Below, one piece after another: positions 40,380-47,671 of a stretch of DNA of 64,000 bases (positions within the stretch are counted from its first letter, which is position 1; each line of letters opens with the position of its first letter). The DNA lies in contig NZ_JBLWFT010000009.1 in assembly GCF_048323695.1 (NCBI RefSeq), positions 62,001 through 126,000 of the forward strand, given 5' to 3'. Both the position numbers and the translations under genes were made by a program. This DNA is from Aquisalimonas sp007126095 (GTDB taxonomy: Bacteria > Pseudomonadota > Gammaproteobacteria > Nitrococcales > Aquisalimonadaceae). The notes beneath the pieces were generated by a model. It worked only from the letters and a program-made list of their open reading frames with translations, had not been told where the DNA came from and ran no database searches.

Positions 40380-41915
40380 TTAGTCGGCCCCGGTCTGCAG
40401 CCGTTCGCGCAGGGTGTTCTTGACGATCTTGCCGTAGGCGTTCTTCGGAAGATCGTCCACGAAGACGTACTCCTTGGGGCGCTTGAAGCGCGCGATCTTC
40501 TCCAGGCACACCCGGTCGAGGTCGGCTGGTGTCACTTCTTCGCCTTCGGTGGCGACCACGAAGGCGACCACCACCTCGCCCCACTCAGGATCCGGGCGGC
40601 CGATCACTGACACCTCGAATACCCCGGGGTGGGTCAGCAGCACGTCTTCGACTTCCTTGGTGTAGATGTTGGTGCCGCCGCTGATGATCACGTCCTTGGA
40701 GCGGTCCTTCAGATACAGCAGGCCGTATTCGTCCATGCACCCGCGGTCGCCCGTGTACAGCCAGTCATTGACGATGGCCTCCCGTGTGGCCTCAGGGTTC
40801 TGCCAGTAGCCGCTCATCACCGTATCGCCGCGCACGATGATTTCGCCGACCTCGTTGGCCGGTAGTGTCTCGCCGTCGTCGCCGACGACGCGCACGTCCA
40901 CCACGGCGTTGGGCATGCCGACGGATGCAAGCTGATGTTCATGCTCGGGCGTGTTGCAGCGGGCGTGGAGAGCCCGTGACTTCGCAGTGATCGTCATGGG
41001 CGTCTCGCCCTGACCATAGATCTCGACCAGCCGGTTACCGAACACGTCCAGAGCGTCACGCAGGTCGGCCAGGTACATGGGGCCCCCGCCGTAGATGATG
41101 TTGCGCAACTCGGTGGTGTCCGCGCGCCGTTCCCGGACTTTCTGGGTGAGCCGCTTGACCATCGTTGGCGCGGCAAAGAAGGACACGCTGCGGTGTGTGC
41201 TCAGGAGGTCACAGATCTCGTCCGCGTCGAACCCGCCGCTTTCCGGGATGATCTGCAGAGCGGCGGCGGAGACGTGGGGCAGCACGTAAAGCCCGGACCC
41301 ATGCGACAGAGGGGCTGCGTGGAGGATGCTGTCACCGGGGGCTACGGACTCGACGTCCATGAAGTAGCCGTAGTTCATGGTGATGAGATTGCGATGCGTG
41401 AGCATGGCCCCCTTGGGCGTACCCGTGGTGCCGCTGGTGTAGAACAGCCAGGCGGCATCGTCGGAGGCGAGGTCCGCGACCGGGATCGGTGTCGTATTGA
41501 ACCAGTCCGCGAATGTCGCCGTGCCCGTATCAATGACCTGCTCCAGCGTGGCAACATCATCGGCGATGTGATGGACCGTCGCAGCCAGCCCCGGAGTCGT
41601 GAAGCAGATGCGGGCGCCGCTGTGCCCGAGGATATACTTCAGCTCCTCGGCTGACAGCTTGGCGTTCACCGGAACGACGGTGATGCCGGCGTGCCAGGCG
41701 GCGAAGAGGATCTCGAGATACTCCGGGCTGTTCTTCATGAACAGCGCGATACGGTCCCCCTGCACGAGCTCCGCGTGCGAGCGAAGCGCGCCCGCAAGGG
41801 CGGCGCACCGCCGCGAGAATGCCCCGTAGTCGTGCAGGATCCGTTCACCGTGAGCAATGGCGGGCTGCGTCGGAAACGTCCGGCCCGCGCGCTCCAGTAG
41901 CGACGCAAGGTTCAA
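40380..41915 (-). CDS. Acyl-CoA synthetase (AMP-forming)
   Basis: A 511-residue adenylate-forming ligase with WLFYTSGTTGTPKGAMLTHRN, IYGGGPMYLADLRDAL, IYGQGETPMTIT, LYTGDRGCMDEYGLLYLKDR, SKDVIISGGTNIYTKEVEDV and the C-terminal lysine in LPKNAYGKIVKNTL. The acid used is not evident; the family covers fatty, aromatic and steroid acids. A TTG start at 41915 is proposed because GGAGGGGAG stands 4 nt before it and the alignment begins here; an upstream TTG at 41945 is in frame. First gene of the operon with thiolase and TRAP system 2. Confidence 0.88.
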   Translation of the reverse strand: MNLASLLERAGRTFPTQPAIAHGERILHDYGAFSRRCAALAGALRSHAELVQGDRIALFMKNSPEYLEILFAAWHAGITVVPVNAKLSAEELKYILGHSGARICFTTPGLAATVHHIADDVATLEQVIDTGTATFADWFNTTPIPVADLASDDAAWLFYTSGTTGTPKGAMLTHRNLITMNYGYFMDVESVAPGDSILHAAPLSHGSGLYVLPHVSAAALQIIPESGGFDADEICDLLSTHRSVSFFAAPTMVKRLTQKVRERRADTTELRNIIYGGGPMYLADLRDALDVFGNRLVEIYGQGETPMTITAKSRALHARCNTPEHEHQLASVGMPNAVVDVRVVGDDGETLPANEVGEIIVRGDTVMSGYWQNPEATREAIVNDWLYTGDRGCMDEYGLLYLKDRSKDVIISGGTNIYTKEVEDVLLTHPGVFEVSVIGRPDPEWGEVVVAFVVATEGEEVTPADLDRVCLEKIARFKRPKEYVFVDDLPKNAYGKIVKNTLRERLQTGAD

Positions 41916-41997
41916 ACCACTCCCCTCCAGAGTTCTGACGTGCAAGCCTTTCCGGCTTTCGGTATGGACTCAGGCTAGAGGGGGAGGGTGAGATGAC

Positions 41998-42018
41998 GCA
42001 CCCCCCGAAAGGGGGGAC
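41998..42018 (-). promoter_or_regulatory. LAL-regulator candidate operator, copy 2
   Basis: The plus strand reads GCACCCCCC-GAAA-GGGGGGAC, a perfect 6-bp inverted repeat, 83-103 bp upstream of the acyl-CoA ligase start. It shares GCACCCCCC, the AAAG core and the GGGGA end with copy 1 at 33255-33276. On the minus strand a -10-like TAGCCT lies 20 bp beyond the shared GGGGGGTGC. The shared sequence and layout suggest one activator, most simply the LAL regulator encoded between them. Confidence 0.55.
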
Positions 42019-42071
42019 AATCGAAATCCGGGCAGGCATGCTCTGCGCAGGGGAGCGTCGAGCATGCGTGA

Positions 42072-42284
42072 TCACCCGCGCAGGACGCGGGATTCCTTCT
42101 GGAACTGTCTCGCTTCCCGCAGGAGTCGTTCTTCCAGGGTTTCCAGCTCCCGGGGATCGTTGTGGTCGGTCCCTTGCGCCTCGCGCCGCTCCAGTTCGCC
42201 GTCGATGCGTTCGAGCAGCGTGCGCAGGGCGTCATCGGGCCAGGCTTCTCGGTCGGAGAACCGATGGGGTGTCGGCTTCGGCAT
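42072..42284 (-). CDS. Small charged hypothetical protein
   Basis: 70 residues from ATG 42284, preceded by AGAGGA at good spacing. Highly charged and probably all helical: FSDREAWPDDALRTLLERID, ELERREAQG, ELETLEERLLREARQFQKES. No Cys, no membrane segment. It runs divergently from dinG and downstream toward the acyl-CoA ligase promoter. I do not recognise a family; the clear ribosome site and helical heptad-like Leu/Arg/Glu pattern support a real gene. Confidence 0.55.
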   Translation of the reverse strand: MPKPTPHRFSDREAWPDDALRTLLERIDGELERREAQGTDHNDPRELETLEERLLREARQFQKESRVLRG

Positions 42285-42356
42285 GCAGTCCTCTGGATTC
42301 GGGTTGCGACAATACGGGGTGCATGACGCTGGGGGTGCCGCACGCAGCGCCACGAT

Positions 42357-42372
42357 CAGTTTATGGGTACAG
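42357..42372 (+). promoter_or_regulatory. LexA-like box upstream of dinG
   Basis: CAGT-TTATGGGT-ACAG differs from the gammaproteobacterial LexA consensus CTGT-N8-ACAG by one base. It is centred about 85 bp upstream of the chosen dinG start. DinG is SOS-controlled in E. coli, so the site is plausible, but a 1-mismatch match can occur by chance. Confidence 0.35.
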
Positions 42373-42449
42373 TCCCTGACCGTTTCAAGGACATTCAGTT
42401 CCGAATGGTACCGGGACAGGGGGCGACATGCAGGAGAGTCGAGACAGCG

Positions 42450-44618
42450 ATGGATGGGGATGACAGTAACATGGCGGCGGTTGAGCCCGAGTCAGGTATC
42501 GCGCCGCTGAGCGATGCCGAGCGCGACGTGATGCGCAGAATGCTTGATGACGTGCGCAACCATACCGACGGGTTTCGCTCGCGTCGGGCGCAGCTGCAGA
42601 TGATCGCCGACGTGGCCCGCATCCTCACGGGAGACGCCGCGGCGGAGCCCATCGGGCTGATCGAAGCGCAGACCGGCACCGGCAAATCCCTGGCCTACCT
42701 GATCCCGGCCATCGCCCTGGCGCTTCACAGGAAGCGCAAGGTGGTGGTGTCCACGCGCACCGTGGCGTTGCAGCAGCAGCTGGTGGATCGCGATCTGCCC
42801 GCGCTGGTGGAGGCCGCCGGGCTGGACATCACTTTTCGTATCGCCAAGGGCCGGGCCCGCTACGCCTGCCCCTACCGCATGGAGCAGTACCTGGGCGACC
42901 TCGCCCAGGGCACGCTGTTCGAGAATGATGACAACGCCGCGGCTGGGGACGAGGCCGAATCGCTGGCTGGAGTCTCGGCGGTGATCCAGTCCATGGATGA
43001 CGCGCTGCGGGCGGAGACGTGGAGCGGCGACCTGGACCACTGGCCGGAGCGCATCGATGCGGCCGTGAACAGCCGGATTACCGTGGATCAGCACCGCTGT
43101 CTCGGCAGCAAGTGTCCGAAGTTCAGTGCCTGCCCCTACTTCACCGAGCGCAACCGCGTGCGCGACGCCACGGTGGTGGTCGCCAACCACAGCCTGGTGC
43201 TGAGCGACGTCTCTCTGGGGGGTGGCACTCTGCTGCCGCCTCTGGAGGACACGTTCCACATCGTCGACGAAGGCCACAATTTCGCCGAGGTGGCCACCGG
43301 CCACAACAGCTTCGATCTGGACGGCAAGGCTGCTCGGGAGATGCTCAGCGGGCTGTCGCGGGATGCCCGCGACGTGGCCGAGTCCGCCATGCCGGGCAAC
43401 CGTGTCGAGCCCACCGCCCGCAAGCTCGCCGAGACCGGAGGCGAGGCGCACGCGGCCCTGCGCGACTTTGCCCACGCGGTGGATCGCCACCTGCGGGACC
43501 GCGGTGAACGCCGCGGCGACGGCGCCCTTTACTGGCTGCTGGACGGGGAAGCCCTGCCAGACGACATTACCACCACGGCTGACCAGCTCGCCGCCACCGC
43601 CCAGGCGCTGACGGGGGCGGTGGAGACATTGCAGGCGGGCGCCCAGTCCCGGATCAGCAGCGGCGAGCTGTCACCGGCGCAGGGAACACAGCTGCAGGAG
43701 CGCATCGGTGCGCTGCTGACCCAGCTCGAGGGCATTCAGGGTGTTGCCCGGGCCTACGCCCTGCCGGATCCGGCCGATGCGCCGCCAGTGGCGCGCTGGG
43801 CCACGCTCGGCAGCGATGGTGTCAACGCCTACGCCTGTCCCACATCCGCGGCGGCCTGGCTGCGCGGCCAGTTCTGGTCGAAGGTGGCGGGGGCGGTGGT
43901 GACGTCCGCAACGCTCGCCGCCGGCGACGACTTCACCCGCACCCGCATCAGTCTCGGGCTGCCCCGTGAGGCGTTCGAGCGGCAGCTGCCATCGCCGTTC
44001 GATTTCCAGCGCATCAGCCGTCTGAACATCGTGCGCCTGGCCGCCAGCGCCGCACAGCGTGATGCCCACACCGAGGCCGTGATCCAGGAGCTGCCGCATT
44101 GCGTGGCGCTGGACGAGGGGACGCTGGTGCTGTTCACCGCGCGCCGGCAGATGGAGCGCACCGCCGAGGCCCTGCGTGAGACCTGGGGCGACGCCCTCAT
44201 CTGCCAGGGCGATGCCTCCCATCATGAGGTGCTGCGTCGCCACCGGGCGCGCATCGAGGCGGGTGAGGGGTCCGTCCTGTTCGGTCTGGCCTCGTTTGCC
44301 GAAGGGGTGGATCTGCCCGGGGCACAATGCCGGCACGTGGTGATCACCAAGTTGCCGTTTGCCGTTCCCGACGGCCCGGTGGACAAGACCTATTCCGACT
44401 GGCTCGAGAAGCGCGGCCGCAACCCGTTCATGGAAGTGGCCATCCCCAATACCGCGATCAAGCTCAAGCAGCAGTGCGGCCGGCTTATTCGCAACGAGGA
44501 CGACTACGGAGCCGTGACCCTCATGGACGAGCGCGTTCTCACCAAGCGCTACGGCTCGCTGCTGCTCGCCGGGTTGCCGTTCCCGCGGCAGGTGGAAACC
44601 GGAGGCGGCAATGGCTGA
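42450..44618 (+). CDS. ATP-dependent DNA helicase, DinG/YoaA family
   Basis: A superfamily 2 iron-sulphur helicase of about 722 residues. Visible: Q/Walker A region LIEAQTGTGKSLAYLIPAIA, VVVSTRTVALQQQL (motif Ia), four cysteines in RYACPYRMEQ and HRCLGSKCPKFSACPYFTER for a 4Fe-4S cluster, the DEGH box in FHIVDEGHNFAEV, SATLAAGDDFTR, and C-terminal GLASFAEGVDLPG and QCGRLIRNEDDYG. Helicases of this type unwind D-loops, R-loops or damaged forks. ATG 42450 is one of several in-frame starts. Its 3' end overlaps the hydrolase gene by 8 nt. Confidence 0.93.
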   Translation: MDGDDSNMAAVEPESGIAPLSDAERDVMRRMLDDVRNHTDGFRSRRAQLQMIADVARILTGDAAAEPIGLIEAQTGTGKSLAYLIPAIALALHRKRKVVVSTRTVALQQQLVDRDLPALVEAAGLDITFRIAKGRARYACPYRMEQYLGDLAQGTLFENDDNAAAGDEAESLAGVSAVIQSMDDALRAETWSGDLDHWPERIDAAVNSRITVDQHRCLGSKCPKFSACPYFTERNRVRDATVVVANHSLVLSDVSLGGGTLLPPLEDTFHIVDEGHNFAEVATGHNSFDLDGKAAREMLSGLSRDARDVAESAMPGNRVEPTARKLAETGGEAHAALRDFAHAVDRHLRDRGERRGDGALYWLLDGEALPDDITTTADQLAATAQALTGAVETLQAGAQSRISSGELSPAQGTQLQERIGALLTQLEGIQGVARAYALPDPADAPPVARWATLGSDGVNAYACPTSAAAWLRGQFWSKVAGAVVTSATLAAGDDFTRTRISLGLPREAFERQLPSPFDFQRISRLNIVRLAASAAQRDAHTEAVIQELPHCVALDEGTLVLFTARRQMERTAEALRETWGDALICQGDASHHEVLRRHRARIEAGEGSVLFGLASFAEGVDLPGAQCRHVVITKLPFAVPDGPVDKTYSDWLEKRGRNPFMEVAIPNTAIKLKQQCGRLIRNEDDYGAVTLMDERVLTKRYGSLLLAGLPFPRQVETGGGNG

Positions 44619-45444
44619 CACGACGATGGATGGCAGCGCCCTGGTTGACGAGACTTGGGTTCATACACCGCGCGGGCGGCTGTTCGTGAAGACCTGGGAC
44701 GGTGCTCCCTCTGGAGGCCGTGGGCGGGCCCCGATGGTTCTCCTCCACGATTCACTGGGTTGTGTCGATCTCTGGCGGGACTTCCCGGAGCGCCTGGCCC
44801 GGGCTGCCGGGCGGTGTGTTGTCGCCTACGATCGGCTGGGGTTCGGGCGCTCCGACACCTACCCGGGCGCGCTTGGCCCCGGCTTCGTCGATGAGGAGGC
44901 CACGGGGGGCTTTGCAGCCGTGCGTGACCACCTCGAGATCGGCGATTTCCTGGTGTTCGGCCACAGCGTCGGTGGCGGGATGGCGACCGTCTGCGCCGCC
45001 ACGTATCCGCGACAGTGTCGGGCGTTGATCACGCAATCCGCGCAGGCGTTCGTGGAGGAGCGCACCCTGGCCGGGATCCGCGAGGCGCAGCGCATGTTTG
45101 CCGGGGAGGGGCAGATCGACCGCCTGCGCAGGTATCACGGAGACAAGGCCGAGTGGGTCCTGGACGCCTGGGTGAGCACCTGGCTGTCCGAGGCGTTCCG
45201 GCACTGGACCCTGGACGACGCGCTCCGCGGCGTGTACTGCCCCGTGCTCGCCATTCACGGCGAGCATGACGAGTACGGCTCCGTGCGCCACCCCGAGCGC
45301 ATCGCTTCGGGCACGGCAGGCCCTGCCGCCACGCACATTCTGTCGGAGTGTGGCCACGTGCCCCACCGTGAACAGCCGGAAGCGGTGCTGGCCGCCGTGG
45401 AGTCGTTTCTGGCGGAGCACGCCCTGACCAGCGCCGCTCAATGA
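44611..45444 (+). CDS. Alpha/beta hydrolase
   Basis: A 277-residue alpha/beta hydrolase: oxyanion region MVLLHDSLGCVDLWRDFPER, VVAYDRLGFGRSD, nucleophile elbow GHSVGG, acid region IHGEHDEYGS and catalytic His in SECGHVPHREQPE. The layout and length match esterases and dienelactone-type hydrolases of broad use; the substrate cannot be assigned. It overlaps dinG by 8 nt. Confidence 0.88.
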   Translation: MADTTMDGSALVDETWVHTPRGRLFVKTWDGAPSGGRGRAPMVLLHDSLGCVDLWRDFPERLARAAGRCVVAYDRLGFGRSDTYPGALGPGFVDEEATGGFAAVRDHLEIGDFLVFGHSVGGGMATVCAATYPRQCRALITQSAQAFVEERTLAGIREAQRMFAGEGQIDRLRRYHGDKAEWVLDAWVSTWLSEAFRHWTLDDALRGVYCPVLAIHGEHDEYGSVRHPERIASGTAGPAATHILSECGHVPHREQPEAVLAAVESFLAEHALTSAAQ

Positions 45445-45457
45445 CCCCGGAGGACGG

Positions 45458-45596
45458 ATGCTCTACTACCTGGATCTTGCCGGTGTCGCGGTTTTCGCGG
45501 CGAGCGGGGTGCTCGCCGCCCGTGATCGTGCTTCGCGTGATCGCCAGCCGCTGGGGCCTGAACCTGCCATCCCTGCCGCACCGGCGACGCGGCTAG
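45458..45596 (+). pseudogene. TRIC/UPF0126 membrane protein remnant with internal deletion
   Basis: A ribosome site (GGAGGA) and ATG open the frame MLYYLDLAGVAVFAASGVLAA, the N terminus of the YicG/YadS (TRIC channel) family. At about 45520 the match changes frame: the next frame reads VIVLRVIASRWGLNLPSLP and ends at TAG 45594-45596, which is the family's C terminus (LRxxAxxxxLxLP). About 170 internal residues are missing. A clean deletion joining both ends is the simplest explanation. The bases from here to rnk (45597-45774) hold nothing recognisable. Confidence 0.75.
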
Positions 45597-45774
45597 CGAG
45601 CCCGCGGGCAGCAATGGTGGGTGCCCGGGTCTGGCGGACGTTCCCAACCCGCGTGACTCTGATAAGCTCTCGGGTGGGGACGCGTAATCAATCCATGTCT
45701 GAAACCGGGAGGGCACGCCACATCGGCGTGTCGTCGCTATTCGCGTTCACGGACACCGTTTATTCGAGGAAGTC

Positions 45775-46188
45775 ATGTCGACGCAACCACCGATCATCAT
45801 TTCAGAAACCGACCTCGACCGCCTTGAGCGCCTGCTGGAGACGGCCGCGCGCGACAAGGCGCCGGGCGTCGCGGAACTGGAGCGGGAGCTTGAGCGCGCC
45901 GATGTGGTGGCGCCGCAGGACGTGCCCCCGACGGTGGTGACGATGAACTCCACGGTGCGGTTCCGGGAGGTGGTGTCATCGGAGGCCTTCGAGCTGACGC
46001 TGGTGTATCCGAAGGACGTCGCTTCCGATGGCTCGACGATCTCCATACTCGCGCCCGTGGGCAGCGCACTTCTCGGGCTCGCCGAGGGCAACGAAATCGA
46101 ATGGCCAAAGCCCGGCGGCGGGACACTGCGCGTTCGTATTGAAGAGGTGGTCTACCAGCCGGAGCGCGCGGGTGAGTACCACCGCTGA
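45775..46188 (+). CDS. rnk: Regulator of nucleoside diphosphate kinase, Rnk
   Basis: A 137-residue GreA/GreB-C-terminal-domain protein. The N-terminal short coiled coil is PIIISETDLDRLERLLETA, followed by the beta-barrel VVTMNSTVRFREVVSSEAFE, LTLVYPKDVASDGSTISILA, PVGSALLGLAEGNEIEWPKP. Rnk binds RNA polymerase near the secondary channel and affects nucleoside diphosphate kinase levels. ATG 45775 follows GAGGAAG. Confidence 0.93.
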   Translation: MSTQPPIIISETDLDRLERLLETAARDKAPGVAELERELERADVVAPQDVPPTVVTMNSTVRFREVVSSEAFELTLVYPKDVASDGSTISILAPVGSALLGLAEGNEIEWPKPGGGTLRVRIEEVVYQPERAGEYHR

Positions 46189-46197
46189 GTGACCGCG

Positions 46198-47274
46198 TCA
46201 GCCGCCGAGGCGGCCCATTGCGTCCCGCCACAATGCCGCGGTCCGGTCCGCTGCCGGCTCCGTGGTCGCCATGGCGGCTGCCTGCCCCGCCCATGCCTGC
46301 ATGCGGTGGACGTCATTGGCGTCCGCACCGGCCTGTTTCATGGGGCCGGTGAGGTGGCGCTGGATCGGGTAGGGCGGTGGGGATGGCGCCTCGGTTGATG
46401 CCATGGCCCGTGCGAAATCGGTGGCAATGGCGCGGGCGGCACGTCCGGTGAATGCGCGCGTGAGCATGGTGTCCTCGGGTTCCAGCCCGTGGAGGGCGTC
46501 GGCCCAGCTGGCGTGGGTGGCGGCTTCGGGGCAGCGCAGAAAGCCGGTCCCGATGACCACCGCGCTGGCCCCCAGGGTCAGTGCCGCGGCGATGCCCCGG
46601 CCGTCGCCAATGCCGCCGGCCGCGATGACCGGGATGTCCAGATGGTCCGCCAGGCGCGGGACCAGCGCAAACAGCCCGACCGTCTGACGCTCCCCTGCAG
46701 CCGGGTCGAAGGCGCCGCGGTGCCCGCCGGCTTCCGCTCCCTGGGCGATCACGGCGTCCGCACCGGCCGCCTGCGCTTCCTGTGCCTCCCTCAGCGTGGT
46801 CGCGGTCGCGAACCAGCGAATGTCGAGCTCTTTGCAGCGCCGCACGAACGCGGGCGGGAAGACGCCCATGATGGATGACACCACCGTGGGGCGGGCCTGG
46901 AGCAGTGCCTCGCACTGGGCATCGAAATCGGGCAGGGGCGTATCCGCGGCGGAGGCCGGGACCTCCGGCCCCCAGTCGGCGAGGAACGCCCGCATCCGCG
47001 CCTCGGCATCGGCATCCCGTTGCGGGGGCGCGTCGGGAATCCACAGGTTGAGCTGGAACGGCCCGTCGCTGCCGGCGCGGAAGCTGTCTGCCCATGACTG
47101 GATGCCGTCCGGCGACGAAACCAGCGCACCCATGGCCCCCATGCCGCCGCCGTTGGCCACGGCGATGGAGAGGTTGACGGGGCAGGCACCGGCCATGGGT
47201 GCAAGCAGGATCGGCGCCTTCAGGCCGTAGGTGTCACAGAAGCGTTCTGCGCGCTGGATCGGGGATGTGTTCAT
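46198..47274 (-). CDS. Nitronate monooxygenase family protein
   Basis: A 358-residue FMN-dependent TIM barrel: APILLAPMAGACPVNLSIAV, GGGMGAMGAL, TVVSSIMGVFPPAFVRRCKE, VIAQGAEAGGHRGAFD (FMN phosphate and catalytic His), IPVIAAGGIGDGRGIAAALT and ASAVVIGTGFLRCPEA. Related proteins oxidise nitronates such as propionate 3-nitronate or act as enoyl reductases; the exact substrate is not known. Its 5' end lies 9 nt from a dehydrogenase remnant on the same strand. Confidence 0.9.
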   Translation of the reverse strand: MNTSPIQRAERFCDTYGLKAPILLAPMAGACPVNLSIAVANGGGMGAMGALVSSPDGIQSWADSFRAGSDGPFQLNLWIPDAPPQRDADAEARMRAFLADWGPEVPASAADTPLPDFDAQCEALLQARPTVVSSIMGVFPPAFVRRCKELDIRWFATATTLREAQEAQAAGADAVIAQGAEAGGHRGAFDPAAGERQTVGLFALVPRLADHLDIPVIAAGGIGDGRGIAAALTLGASAVVIGTGFLRCPEAATHASWADALHGLEPEDTMLTRAFTGRAARAIATDFARAMASTEAPSPPPYPIQRHLTGPMKQAGADANDVHRMQAWAGQAAAMATTEPAADRTAALWRDAMGRLGG

Positions 47275-47283
47275 CCTGACCTC

Positions 47284-47544
47284 TCAGTACTCGAAACAGA
47301 TCTTGCCCACGTGGGGACCCGATTCCATGCGGCTCAGGCCGTCCGGTACGGCGTCGAAGGGCAGCGTGGTGTCGATGACCGGCCGGAGCTGGTGGGAGTC
47401 GATGGCGTGGCACATCGCCTCGAAATGGCTGCGACTGCCCACCGAGAGCCCGATCAGGTGCAGGTTTTTCCCGTAGATTGCGCGCATGGCAATTTCCTGC
47501 GATTGGTCGATGCCCCAGTCGTCCTGCACTTCCCAGGCGCGCAT
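47284..47544 (-). pseudogene. Medium-chain dehydrogenase C-terminal fragment
   Basis: The frame gives 86 residues, of which IAMRAIYGKNLHLIGLSVGS, RSHFEAMCHAIDSHQLRPVI and MESGPHVGKICFEY match the last 70 residues of zinc-type alcohol dehydrogenase/quinone oxidoreductases. The catalytic domain and the Rossmann domain are missing upstream; the sequence to the left of the match (MRAWEVQDDWGIDQSQE) is not part of the family. It could still be translated, but would lack any active site. Confidence 0.7.
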
Positions 47545-47671
47545 GACCGTCCCCCGTTCGTGTGTGTGTAATGACTGTATCCCAACGTCACCTACTGTTT
47601 CACGTTGTCCGGGTGCCTACGGGGAGCCATGGCAATGCTGCCGCTGGGCGAGCACGCCTTTCAGGGTGTGC

